From the NCBI RefSeq assembly GCF_038562635.1, contig NZ_JBCFBO010000001.1, positions 883,869 through 947,868 on the forward strand: a stretch of 64,000 bases of DNA, written 5' to 3'. The notes below the pieces were generated by a model that had not been told where the DNA came from, did no database searches, and worked only from the letters and a program-made list of their open reading frames with translations. The position numbers and the translations under genes are program-made. Of the stretch, positions 26,451 to 35,122 are shown in pieces (within the stretch, counting starts at the first letter, position 1; every line of letters starts with the position of its first letter). Origin of the DNA: Methanobacterium sp. GTDB lineage: Archaea; Methanobacteriota; Methanobacteria; Methanobacteriales; Methanobacteriaceae.

Positions 26451-27424
26451 GGTTATCCTCCGACTTATTTTAAATATTTCATTAACCCATATATTAAATA
26501 GAGTAAAAAACAATGCTTAATTGCTTTTAAATTAATTTATTATTGTTTTTTTACAGTACAGGCTGTTTTTAATCGGTTTTATAGAAAATATTTTTAAATT
26601 TCCACATTCTAAATAATATTAACCGTCTAAATATTATGTTCATTTTTCTATATTACTTTACTTATCCAGTTATATAACATGCCTGTAAATTTTATTAGAT
26701 AAGCTTTTTTTACAACAGTTCATGATTTAAATTTAATTTTTTATATAGTTTTAGATTTATTTCGCTTAAAATTAGTCCAAATTTCCCCCAGACGTAATCG
26801 GAACCCATGAGTTATATGTGTTGTGTCACCCATACCATTCAATTTCCAACACAAAAATCCCACACATTATATTTTTAACCTGTAAGTTGTATTTTCCAGT
26901 AGCTGCAAACTCATTATTAAATTTTATTTCCGTATATATATATCACCATAATTGTTTTATTTTGACAAATAATGATAAATAACCCATACTTAAGTAAAAT
27001 TTTAAGTAAAAACAAGTTAAAAAATTTAGATAACTTGTTAGAATCAGATACCCCCATTTATTATTTTTTTTATTTTATAAGTAATAATATTTTAAAGTAT
27101 AATTCAAACATATTATAAAATCAAATAACCCCTACAATTAATTTTTTGAAGTAGTAACTATTCATTAATAGCTTATTTAATGTTATCTCCTCATTGAGGC
27201 AATAATATAAAATAATAGGTGATTAATATAGTACAACTGGCGAAATGAGTATAAAAATTAGTATGGCCCGCAAAATCGAAAACTTTGCCGCGTTAAAAAT
27301 TGAAAATTTTTAAAGCGCTAAAGGAGTTCATTAAATGGTTCTTTAATGATTTCATCAAAAGGACTCATTTTATTAGATTTTATCAAAAATGCCAATATAG
27401 AATTTATTAAATTAATATTATTAA
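26451..27424. other. Gene-poor AT-rich region with hairpins near its end
   Basis: About 970 nt without a supported gene. Most is very AT-rich. A slightly more GC-rich patch at about 26780-26900 does not read as protein in any frame. At 27270-27313 two hairpins appear: GCAAA/TTTGC and the 9-bp TTAAAAATT/AATTTTTAA with loop GAA. Confidence 0.5.
27293..27313. repeat. Short-hairpin element near the 42-aa membrane protein gene
   Basis: The 9-bp arms TTAAAAATT and AATTTTTAA close a GAA triloop. Just upstream GCAAA/TTTGC (27270-27288) and a GGCCCG linker occur. Triloop GAA and GGCCC linkers also appear in the element at 32287-32452, so I place it in the same loose family. Confidence 0.45.
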
Positions 27425-27553
27425 TTACATTCCATGATTTTTTCGTCTGGCCAACCACAAAATTATAGCCAAAATAACGATTAAAACTATTATTCTCAGC
27501 AATATATGCCATAAAGATACAGCAGTGGTTGTGGTTGTTACAGTCGACACCAT
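27425..27553 (-). CDS. Small single-span membrane protein, 42 aa
   Basis: An ATG frame encodes a 42-residue peptide. It has a Thr-rich N-terminus (residues 4-10: TVTTTTT), one very hydrophobic helix at about 13-35 (rich in Ile, Leu, Val and Trp) and a basic end ARRKNHGM. The charge pattern predicts N-terminus out, C-terminus in. Upstream there is only a weak AGGG. I do not recognise the family; the clean transmembrane composition favours a real gene. Confidence 0.5.
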   Translation of the reverse strand: MVSTVTTTTTAVSLWHILLRIIVLIVILAIILWLARRKNHGM

Positions 27554-27840
27554 CGATATTTTCCCTAATAACTTTTAGCTTATGATTTTATTTAAATGAT
27601 TTTGTACATTCTAAAAATTCACTAAAAGAACTCATTTTGATTTTATAAAAAGAAGCCGTAAAAAAAGAATTTAATTTAATGACGGGTAAACTCATTTGAT
27701 TGGTGCCTTTTATTCAACAGCAGTAACCAATAAAATCACCATTTTTTTTCCATGGCAATACTTGGCTGTCATTAGCTACAAGGCCGCTGCGTTAAAGCAT
27801 TTTACTGTATTAAAAATTAATTAATATAAAAAGATTTAGT

Positions 27841-28131
27841 TTATTGAATCATAAATCCCTTTACCATTTCTTCAACAGCTTTAATTTCTTCTCCCGTCGG
27901 AACTCCATTATTAAATGGATATTCATTTTCAGGGAAATATTCAAGTATTTTTAAGCCTTTTTCATCGTCTGATTCAACTACAAATCGTTTAATGTTTCCT
28001 AAAGGTATATTAGCTATCATAGGTAAAATTTTATCCTTTTTTTCTTCTTCCATTCCCATGATATTAAGTTTAATAAAGTGTTTTTGATGTTCAACCGAAT
28101 ATCCAAATTCCAGTACTTTAACTTCCAGCAT
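27841..28131 (-). CDS. Hypothetical protein, 96 aa
   Basis: A small soluble protein, acidic overall, with the sequence feel of a compact alpha/beta domain (LEVKVLEFGYSVEHQKHFIKL, then GNIKRFVVESDDEKGLKILEYFPE). I start at ATG 28131, 4 nt after GGTGAT; an upstream in-frame Met at 28149 is less likely. I cannot assign a family or function. It has no operon partner nearby. Confidence 0.65.
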   Translation of the reverse strand: MLEVKVLEFGYSVEHQKHFIKLNIMGMEEEKKDKILPMIANIPLGNIKRFVVESDDEKGLKILEYFPENEYPFNNGVPTGEEIKAVEEMVKGFMIQ

Positions 28132-28638
28132 AAAATCACCATAGAACATTTAATCACCATATAACTTAATTTTTACGATATGTACAAATCCTTATTTTCA
28201 TTACTCTTTCGATATAACTCAGTTGATAGGTACATCTAATAGATTCACCTGCCTAGAAACACCTTCATTTTGTTCATGATTACAACACTCCCATAAATCT
28301 ATCCTAAGCATTAAAATCCCAAAGTTTTCCTAAAATTTAAACACCATACTAACTTACTCTTCAAATCCAAATTCTAGATCCGGTGTGACTATCCCTGCAA
28401 AGTCGCTCATCTTTCAGTCTCAAACTTTAAGCTTGCTATTTTTATTTTAGAAAAATATATTTTGTAATGCTTTAATATAACTAATGTAAATTGTGTTATA
28501 CAAAAATTTAACATTTAATTGATGTTTTTATAGCAATATATCTATTAATAGGTTGATTAATTTCTAAAAAGGAAAACGTATATATTGCATATCGTATAAA
28601 TCCAAGAAAGTAAATCAATTTCCACATAGGTTAATAAA
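28132..28638. other. Intergenic region with an 18-codon frame
   Basis: A 507-nt spacer between divergent genes. A minus-strand frame at 28354-28410 encodes 18 residues (MSDFAGIVTPDLEFGFEE), which looks protein-like but is short. It could be a leader peptide, a microprotein or a gene remnant. The proximal part (28440-28638) is AT-rich and should hold the promoter of the TauE/SafE gene. Confidence 0.4.
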
Positions 28639-29439
28639 ATGAAAGATAAAAAAACGTCTCTTTTAGCATTTGCTATAGGTGGGCCTATCGGCTGTTTAGG
28701 TGGATTAATAGGTTTAGGCGGGGCTGAATTTAGACTCCCTTTCCTACTGAAAACATTTAGTAAACCTGCTAAAAAAGCAGTAGCATTAAACATGTTAATA
28801 AGTTTAATCACAGTTGTATCGGCCATATATTTTAGAATGAATAATTTTGATATCTCCGTTATTGTTCCTCAAGTACTGTTAATGATTGCAATCATCGTAG
28901 GCTCTACTACAGGTGCTTACTTTGGAATAGGAATGTTAACTAAAATATCTGATACTTTGTTTAAAAAAGTACTGTTAATATTGCTTTTAATCATGGGATT
29001 GCTCCTTATTAGTGAAAGTTTCATTACCTTCGGTTCAATGGGCATAATGTTTGGCAATCTATATATAGAGCTAATTGTAGCTGTATTCTGTGGGATACTT
29101 ATCGGAATCATCAGTAGCCTCTTAGGGGTTGCCGGCGGAGAAGTTATAATCCCCATATTAATTTTACTCTTTGGAATAGATGTTAAATTAGCAGGGACGA
29201 TGAGTTTAATCATCAGTTTACCTACCATGCTTGTTGGAATCACAAGACATGCCAAAAATAAAATGTACACTGAAAAGTCTGAACTCAGCTCGTTAGTCTT
29301 GCCAATGGGTATAGCCTCTATAATTGGTGCTTCAATAGGTGCATTCTTAGTCATATACGCCCCTTCACAGTTATTAAAAATCATATTAGGCGCGTTACTG
29401 ATATTTACATCTATTAAAATACTCACTGAAAAAGATTAA
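28639..29439 (+). CDS. TauE/SafE family membrane permease
   Basis: This 266-aa protein has about eight membrane segments arranged as an inverted duplication. Each half carries the family glycine motif: GCLGGLIGLGGAEFRLPFLL near residues 17-36 and GIISSLLGVAGGEVIIPILI near 155-174. TauE/SafE proteins export sulfite, sulfonates or related anions across the cytoplasmic membrane. The substrate cannot be inferred here because no sulfur genes lie nearby. Confidence 0.85.
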   Translation: MKDKKTSLLAFAIGGPIGCLGGLIGLGGAEFRLPFLLKTFSKPAKKAVALNMLISLITVVSAIYFRMNNFDISVIVPQVLLMIAIIVGSTTGAYFGIGMLTKISDTLFKKVLLILLLIMGLLLISESFITFGSMGIMFGNLYIELIVAVFCGILIGIISSLLGVAGGEVIIPILILLFGIDVKLAGTMSLIISLPTMLVGITRHAKNKMYTEKSELSSLVLPMGIASIIGASIGAFLVIYAPSQLLKIILGALLIFTSIKILTEKD

Positions 29440-29446
29440 TATCATT

Positions 29447-29470
29447 ATTACTATTTTTTCTTTTTTATCT
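29447..29470 (+). terminator. T-rich candidate terminator after the TauE/SafE gene
   Basis: Shortly after the stop codon the plus strand reads several T tracts (TTTTTTCTTTTTT). This suits archaeal oligo-T termination. There is no supporting hairpin. Confidence 0.4.
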
Positions 29471-29852
29471 TCTATTGTACTCCATTACTATTTTAAAGTC
29501 TTTAAATGTGCAAAAATTAATGTATCTATTTTTATAATACTTTAAAGCATTAATAAATTATTTTGAAGTTTCTAATTGTGCATGTAATTACCCACAGTTC
29601 AGAAAAACAAAAATAAATATATAACTAGCAGATAACCATGTTCCTGTTGTCCATACACCTAATTTCAACCCCATCTTAAATTCTTTTAAAGTATTACATA
29701 GATTACATAATATTTTCAACCCATTTTATTGTCCCTTACACAGCTCTTCATCAAATAATTTAAAGATTTTTACACCATAATACGTATTTTTGGTGTCAGG
29801 AATACCTCTATAAATGGCAAATCCTCCTTTTTCATGTTCTAGCTTATGCACG

Positions 29853-30076
29853 AATTTTAAAACACTGTTTAAAATTTTTATCACCTACAATTCAAATTTT
29901 AAAACATCGTCTAAAATTTTCCTATCGTCAAATTTTAAAACACTGTTTAAAATTTTTATCACCTACAATTCAAATTTTAAAACATCGTCTAAAATTTTCC
30001 TATCGTCAAATTTTAAAACACTGTTTAAAATTTTTATCACCTACAATTCAAATTTTAAAACACCACTTAAAATTTT
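29853..30076. repeat. Iteron-like array: 78-bp unit, six palindromic subunits
   Basis: A 78-bp unit is repeated nearly three times (starts at 29853, 29931, 30009). Each unit holds two related near-palindromes of about 27 bp, AATTTTAAAAC...GTTTAAAATT and AATTTTAAAACATCGTCTAAAATTTT, giving six subunits at 29853, 29894, 29931, 29972, 30009 and 30050. The spacers are short (about 10-15 bp) and repeated, not unique, so it is not CRISPR. The layout resembles iterons or a partition or transcription-factor array. Confidence 0.8.
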
Positions 30077-30108
30077 GTTTTTTCAATAGTCATCTAAACC
30101 ATTTAATC

Positions 30109-31308
30109 CTAATTTTCAGGTTTAAGTACTTTTTCACCGTATAAGCTAACTCCAAATGCCCCTAAAGGTGCCGTAAATATTATTGCAATTACAGCTATAG
30201 CTAAAATTAACTGTCCAGAAGCTACCCCCATAGCAAGAGGAATACCACCTATAGCTGCCTGTACAGTGGCTTTAGGTATATAAGCTATTATACAAAAGAT
30301 TTTTTCCTGCATATTAAGGTTTGAACCAATTAATGATAAATATACGCCTGCACTTCTTGCCATTAAGCCTATTGTGATTATGATTATGCCTACGAGTGCA
30401 AATGAAGCTGCAAGGTATATGTTTACCTGAGCACCTACAAGGACAAAGAGCAATATTTCCGCAAATATCCAGATCTTATCAAATTTGTCTGAAATTTGAG
30501 CTCCAAGTTCCGGCATTCTCTCTAATATCACAAATCCTATAACCATTACACCAACTAATGCTGCTACTGGAATGATACTACTTAATGCATCACCAAGGTT
30601 CTTTAATAGGATTGCAGATGCTAGAATTATAAGTGTTTTTTCTGTATTGTGTATATTAAAGTGTTTGAATAAGTACACTAAAAGTACTGCGACAATTAGT
30701 CCAAACAAGATTCCTAATGCAAACTGTATTGGAATACTGGCTACAGCAAGTAAATAATTTACCTGCTGGCCTCCATATAATCCCAAAAATATTGAAAATA
30801 TTGTTATAGAAACTACATCATCCACGGAAGCTCCAGTTAGTATAATGAGTGGTATTCCCTTTTTGGTTCCCATTCTTCTTTTTATAAATGATAACATTTG
30901 AGGCACAATAACAGCTGGAGATACTGCTGCAATAACAAAACCTAACATTCCTGCTTCAATAAATGGTAATCCCAGAAGATAATGAGCAGCAAACATTACT
31001 GTAAGTCCTTCTATTACGTCTGGAATGAAGCTCATTTTAACTGCAGAACTTCCAACTTTTCGCAAAGTTTCCATATGGATTCCAAAACCTGCCCTCAATA
31101 AGATTATGATAAGTGCAATTGCCCTTAAATCTCCAGATATATTCAAAATTGCAGGATCAATTAAATTTAATACGTAAGGCCCAATTATAATACCTAAAAC
31201 TAACATTCCTAATAATCCTGGCAATTTAATCTTCTTAAATAATTTACTTGCTAATAAACCAAGTAATAAAATAATGGCTATGCTGAAGATAACATGCTGA
31301 AATTCCAT
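30109..31308 (-). CDS. Cation/proton antiporter (CPA superfamily)
   Basis: This 399-aa integral membrane protein has about 12 hydrophobic helices spanning most of its length. A GASVDDVVSITIF stretch near residues 156-168 carries the paired Asp used for ion and proton binding in electrogenic NhaA/NapA-type and Kef-like exchangers. It probably exchanges Na+ or K+ for protons at the cytoplasmic membrane. There is no regulatory TrkA-N domain. The ion specificity is open. Confidence 0.85.
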   Translation of the reverse strand: MEFQHVIFSIAIILLLGLLASKLFKKIKLPGLLGMLVLGIIIGPYVLNLIDPAILNISGDLRAIALIIILLRAGFGIHMETLRKVGSSAVKMSFIPDVIEGLTVMFAAHYLLGLPFIEAGMLGFVIAAVSPAVIVPQMLSFIKRRMGTKKGIPLIILTGASVDDVVSITIFSIFLGLYGGQQVNYLLAVASIPIQFALGILFGLIVAVLLVYLFKHFNIHNTEKTLIILASAILLKNLGDALSSIIPVAALVGVMVIGFVILERMPELGAQISDKFDKIWIFAEILLFVLVGAQVNIYLAASFALVGIIIITIGLMARSAGVYLSLIGSNLNMQEKIFCIIAYIPKATVQAAIGGIPLAMGVASGQLILAIAVIAIIFTAPLGAFGVSLYGEKVLKPEN

Positions 31309-31742
31309 TTAAAACACATCCCCCTCAATTTTATGGAGTGTGCTTTTCAATAAAATAATATTTAAATAAAATTTAGATTCATTAAAATAATCATATTTAA
31401 AAATAAGACTGTCTAATGGGATTTTTACACTTAACATTTCGCTTCTTCCTCTTTTATAATTTTTTATAGGAGTCATCAGCTCATTTTTAAGCGGTTAAGG
31501 CGAACCCCATCGCCATACAAAATATATCCCTTTTTTATATAAATACTTTAAAAGTGGATATTCAAAATAATAAATAATTTAAATAGTTGGGGATGATTGG
31601 GTCTTAAATGATCCCAGCCATAGTGCCTTTTACGTTTTTAAAATAGGATATTAACTGAAAATGAATTGAAAATTCATCTTCGCGTTTACTTTAAAAAAAT
31701 AGAAATTTTAACATAATATATGGTTTAATTCAAATTTAAAAT
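31309..31742. other. Intergenic region with small GC-rich hairpins
   Basis: A 434-nt spacer without a supported gene. GGCGA/TCGCC pairs around a 6-nt loop (31499-31514), and a TGGG...CCCA pairing surrounds 31596-31616. These are the only GC-rich spots and might belong to a small RNA, but no known family is evident. Confidence 0.35.
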
Positions 31743-32087
31743 TTATTCTATTTCCAGAGAGAAAGAATCCTGGAATAAATCTTTAACTACCTGTAAATCC
31801 TGTTCATTTAATCTTGTTATTGCCCCATCACTGGTATTTCGGAAGTAATAATCAGCGTCTACTATTTGCCCGCTGTTATCTATGTACAGGTAAAGCCCAT
31901 CTACAAAATCTTCAGGATTGTCTGATGGAAGGAATATTTCAAGCCTTATAAGTATTTCAGACCCCTGAATACTTTCATGTAATTCTTCTCGTTTAGCATC
32001 ATCTTGAAGAGCTTCTTTAAACCATGCCATTCTCGATTTAAGCTCCTGCCCTACTTTTTCAGTATACAATTCATCGTCGGGTTCCAT
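31743..32087 (-). CDS. Hypothetical protein, 114 aa
   Basis: A soluble, strongly acidic protein with a helical N-terminal half (EKVGQELKSRMAWFKEALQDDAKREELHES) and a beta-rich second half (EILIRLEIFLPSDNPEDF, GLYLYIDNSGQIVDADYYFR). AGGTG precedes the ATG. I do not recognise a family. The composition is normal for the genome, so it is likely real. Confidence 0.7.
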   Translation of the reverse strand: MEPDDELYTEKVGQELKSRMAWFKEALQDDAKREELHESIQGSEILIRLEIFLPSDNPEDFVDGLYLYIDNSGQIVDADYYFRNTSDGAITRLNEQDLQVVKDLFQDSFSLEIE

Positions 32088-32638
32088 AATAACACCTTGT
32101 TTTTATATTAATAATTATATCTGTTTTTTTATTATATACTATTTGTTCTTTTCTAAATTATCCGAACTATTTAAGAGTTAAATTCTATTGTATTTTAAAT
32201 GTTGCAGGTTAAAGAGTTTTTTTAAATTTTTGCAATCTAATTTAGATAATATTCTTATTTAACTCCAATAGGGTTTCTATTAACCTATCAAAACTTACAG
32301 TTTTGATGTTTGCAAATCTTTCAAAAACCTCGGTTTTTGGAGCCCTCGAACACGGAGTATTCGGGGCCACGAAACTATCGAAAATCTACGATTTTCGATG
32401 CATCAAAACGAAGTTTTGATAGCGTTTGGGGCCACGAAACTTACAGTTTCGTTGGCGCAACAAACTAAGTTTTTGCATGCTTTGTGTTTGAGGGTTCTAT
32501 TGCAAATTGATATATAATTTCAAATATATTAGGATATATTATAACTATTAACCGATTTCTATGACAAATAAATCCCTGAAATGTCGTATTTATATAGTGA
32601 ATATAATCAAATTATATTTTTACTATCAATAGCTATTT
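32088..32638. other. Intergenic region with the largest hairpin element
   Basis: This 551-nt spacer has no gene. Its centre (32287-32452) is the tandem-hairpin element listed separately, notably richer in G and C than the flanks. The flanks are AT-rich with no coding sense. Confidence 0.5.
32287..32452. repeat. Tandem short-hairpin element, largest copy
   Basis: Six hairpins follow one another: ATCAAAAC/GTTTTGAT (32287-32307, loop TTACA), CAAAAACC/GGTTTTTG (32322-32339, loop TC), an imperfect GAACAC/GTATTC (about 32348-32362), ATCGAAAATC/GATTTTCGAT (32377-32399, loop TAC), ATCAAAAC/GTTTTGAT (32402-32420, loop GAA) and ACGAAAC/GTTTCGT (32434-32452, loop TTACA). The linker GGGGCCACGAAAC occurs twice. 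Further GTGTTTGAGGG follows. No coding sense is seen. I do not recognise the element. Confidence 0.8.
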
Positions 32639-33289
32639 TTAGAAATTCTCTAAAATATAGCGGGGTATATCCACAACCTGGTCTACTTTATCTATTATCA
32701 CACTGTCACCTGTTGCAACTATTGCATTTTTAAGCTTTGATAGCTTTATAATTTCAGTATCAACAGTTTTAGATAGACAAACATTTCCCTGAATGTTATG
32801 TTCTTCCATAATTTTTTTTGTAAGACCCGCGAGCTTACCGCTGAAACTTACAGGACTATCAAAGAAAAAACAGGTGTATGATGGAGCATATGAACTTATT
32901 AAATCTAAAATTTTGTTAAGTGCCATCTCTGAGGCATTATTAAATTTATATTTTCCAAAAACAGCGTTTAAATCCCTTATAATCATATCATCACATAAAA
33001 TGATGGAATCATAATCTTCATTGTACAGGCTTTCAACTGTAATAAGAACGTTGTAGCCGTCTATTAAAAGAAGCTCGTCCTTTATTTTAGAGATATCAAT
33101 GATTTTTTTCTGCCGCTTCTTCGATATTAAATCCGAAAAAATAGACCTCGCAAGGTAATTTCTCTCATCTTTATTTAACACATATTTATTTGCAACAAAT
33201 TGTAGAGCACCTTTCTTTCTATAACCTCGGTTAAGAAGAAATCTCAGATCAAATGCTGCTTTCTTAAGCTTATTTTTTTCAATCTGCAT
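32639..33289 (-). CDS. DUF434 domain protein
   Basis: This 216-aa protein matches archaeal DUF434 proteins. A basic N-terminal region (KKAAFDLRFLLNRGYRKKGALQFVANKY, about residues 8-35) precedes a segment resembling a NYN/PIN nuclease: DELLLIDGYNVLITVESL with an early Asp, CFFFDSPVSFSGKL and NAIVATGDSVIIDKVDQ. The function is unknown; nuclease-like activity is inference. It is the last gene of a minus-strand cluster with DUF47 and DUF357 genes. Confidence 0.8.
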   Translation of the reverse strand: MQIEKNKLKKAAFDLRFLLNRGYRKKGALQFVANKYVLNKDERNYLARSIFSDLISKKRQKKIIDISKIKDELLLIDGYNVLITVESLYNEDYDSIILCDDMIIRDLNAVFGKYKFNNASEMALNKILDLISSYAPSYTCFFFDSPVSFSGKLAGLTKKIMEEHNIQGNVCLSKTVDTEIIKLSKLKNAIVATGDSVIIDKVDQVVDIPRYILENF

Positions 33290-33328
33290 AATCGTTAAAA
33301 AAATAGTAATTTGAATATATTAATTTAT

Positions 33329-33985
33329 TCAGCCTTTTCTTTTTGCTACTATTATAGGCACCCTGTCAGATGCATCTTCTGCACGGTCTGCGATATTACC
33401 TATTTTTTCTGCGATATTTTTAAGTTCCATAAACTTTAAAATGCTAATTTCTTCAGATCTATAGGATTCATAAAGTCTGCTGATTATCCTTCTTTCTACA
33501 ATATCTCCTTCATCTTCTTTTTTTTCTATATCATGTGTTTTAGAAAGAGCAGCACCTAAATCAACATCAAGCATTTCTATACAATCTCTAAGTAATGCAA
33601 CTGCATCACACGATGCTTTAACAAGTTCTATGAAATCTTCTTTAAATGATTCAGGAAAGGTTATTTTCCCTAGAGATATGGAATATGCCGTTGATTCAAC
33701 GGCATCAGCAACAGAATCCACTTGTTCTGCAAGATTTATTCTGTCTTCTCTATCAAATGGTAGAAATGCTCCTTTGAAAAATTCAATTTCCATTTTTCTC
33801 CTGATTTCATCTGCTTCCTTTTCAATCCGGCTTATTTCATTAACATCGTCGTCCATAGGATCAAAATCATGTTCATAATAATGTTCCATAACATCTACAA
33901 GCTTATAAACGCATTGATAAACCAGTTCAACATGTAATTTTGAAAGTTTCTCAACTTCAGTTTCTTTGCCAAAAAATCTTTTCAT
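33329..33985 (-). CDS. DUF47 / PhoU-like protein (TIGR00153)
   Basis: This 218-aa all-helical protein has the E/DxxxD metal-binding pattern of PhoU-like folds, such as EADEIRRKMEIEFFKGAFLPFDREDRINLAEQVDSVADAVES and KEDEGDIVERRI near the C-terminus. DUF47 proteins are often paired with Pit-type phosphate transporters, but none is visible here. A start with GGGAT upstream is clear. Confidence 0.85.
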   Translation of the reverse strand: MKRFFGKETEVEKLSKLHVELVYQCVYKLVDVMEHYYEHDFDPMDDDVNEISRIEKEADEIRRKMEIEFFKGAFLPFDREDRINLAEQVDSVADAVESTAYSISLGKITFPESFKEDFIELVKASCDAVALLRDCIEMLDVDLGAALSKTHDIEKKEDEGDIVERRIISRLYESYRSEEISILKFMELKNIAEKIGNIADRAEDASDRVPIIVAKRKG

Positions 33986-34029
33986 TTTTATCCCTTTATA
34001 ATTTAATCACAGTTTTAATTGGATAATTA

Positions 34030-34275
34030 TCAGATTAAATCATGAAGAAGTCGAATTGCATCCAGTAATCCGTGTGCATATGTTGCGCATCCAAAGGAAG
34101 TTATGTAATCCTGTTTTTCCAGATAATATTTTGTATCTTCAAAGTAGCTTATGGCTCTTTCAATTATCTCATTTTCATTATCATCTATTTTTATGGATTC
34201 TATTTCTTTTATATTTTTTGTAAATAATTCAATATCTTTTTCAATACGCTGGATGGTGTGTTTTTCATCGTACAT
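34030..34275 (-). CDS. DUF357 family protein, 81 aa
   Basis: A short helical protein (YDEKHTIQRIEKDIELFTKNIKEI, then ERAISYFEDTKYYLEKQDYITSFGCATYAHGLLDAIRLL). The second half with YHGLLDALR-like sequence is the DUF357 signature, conserved in archaea with unknown function. It lies 20 nt from the CDP-alcohol transferase gene, which it commonly accompanies in methanogens as I recall; that linkage is not checked. Confidence 0.8.
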   Translation of the reverse strand: MYDEKHTIQRIEKDIELFTKNIKEIESIKIDDNENEIIERAISYFEDTKYYLEKQDYITSFGCATYAHGLLDAIRLLHDLI

Positions 34276-34295
34276 GCTATCTATCCCATATTATC

Positions 34296-34874
34296 CTATT
34301 TATCCTTCTTTAACTGTTTCCATGCATGGTATACTCTTTGTAAAACGGTGAAATATCCAAGTACCATTATTAAAATTACAGCAAGTGCCATGAAATAGTT
34401 TGAACCTATTATCACACTTAAAAATGCGCCGGCCACCAGAATAACAAGGCGTTCTGCCCTTTCGGCTATACCAACACTGCCGCTGATTCCTTCTACCTCT
34501 ATCCTGGCCCTTACATAACTCACACTTAAAGACGCATGCAGCGCTAAAATTCCAATGAGCCAGTTTACAGAACCTCCGTATATTATACCAATCAAAATAA
34601 ATGCATCTGCAAACCTGTCAGCAGTTGAATCAAGGATACCTCCAAAAGGTGTTTCAGCAGCATGGTTCCTTGCAACTGCCCCGTCAATTACATCGGCCAG
34701 GCCGCTTACAAGTATAAAAATTCCACCCATCAGTAAATCGCCACGTGCAAACATATATGCAGATAAAAGACTTATTAAAAGTCCAATTATAGTGAGGATA
34801 TTTGGATTTATTTTGATCCGTTTTGCAATGGGGTCTATGAATAATTTAAGCTGTGGTCGTAATCTATTAAGCAT
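34296..34874 (-). CDS. Archaetidylinositol phosphate synthase (CDP-alcohol phosphatidyltransferase)
   Basis: This 192-aa membrane enzyme joins CDP-archaeol and inositol-1-phosphate in ether-lipid synthesis. The catalytic motif D-G-x2-A-R-x8-G-x3-D-x3-D is complete: DGAVAR, then G, D and D in FGGILDSTADRFAD (about residues 61-88). It has about six membrane segments. Closest in feel are the methanobacterial AIP synthases; other CDP-alcohol transferases of the class are possible. Confidence 0.85.
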   Translation of the reverse strand: MLNRLRPQLKLFIDPIAKRIKINPNILTIIGLLISLLSAYMFARGDLLMGGIFILVSGLADVIDGAVARNHAAETPFGGILDSTADRFADAFILIGIIYGGSVNWLIGILALHASLSVSYVRARIEVEGISGSVGIAERAERLVILVAGAFLSVIIGSNYFMALAVILIMVLGYFTVLQRVYHAWKQLKKDK

Positions 34875-35122
34875 ACTGGATAATTATTTAATTCCTAAAG
34901 ATAAAACTTTGGATAATCAATATAGCTACAAAATTACATGAATTCCAAATTATATAAAAGATGCAATATATAGTGAATAATCACATATTTTTGACTAATA
35001 TTCGTAATAAATTTGTTTATATGCTTTAAATTTAATTTCAACTCAAAAATAAGGGTTTAAAAAGTTATGTTACTACTACAAATTAAATTATTTCAATTTT
35101 ATTTAAATAAACGGATGATTAA

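Larger units (their letters stand above)
29440..30108. other. Intergenic region holding a palindromic repeat array
   Basis: A 669-nt spacer between convergent genes. Apart from terminator-like T tracts and the array at 29853-30076, I see nothing. A 91-codon plus-strand frame (29814-30089) exists only because the 78-bp repeat period is a multiple of three. Confidence 0.5.

Noticed and set aside
27318..27512. 64-codon minus-strand frame
   Set aside because: It overlaps the better 42-aa membrane frame (27425-27553) in another phase and has no protein-like character.
29853..30076. Possible CRISPR array
   Set aside because: The spacers are only about 10-15 bp and are themselves repeated; no cas genes are in the window.
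29814..30089. 91-codon plus-strand open frame with repeated NFKTLFKIF-type peptides
   Set aside because: It exists because the 78-bp DNA repeat is a multiple of three; there is no ribosome-binding site and the amino-acid bias reflects AT-rich palindromes.
32287..32452. Intrinsic terminator cluster
   Set aside because: The hairpins lack following T runs, archaea terminate mainly on T tracts, and similar cassettes occur inside a coding sequence.
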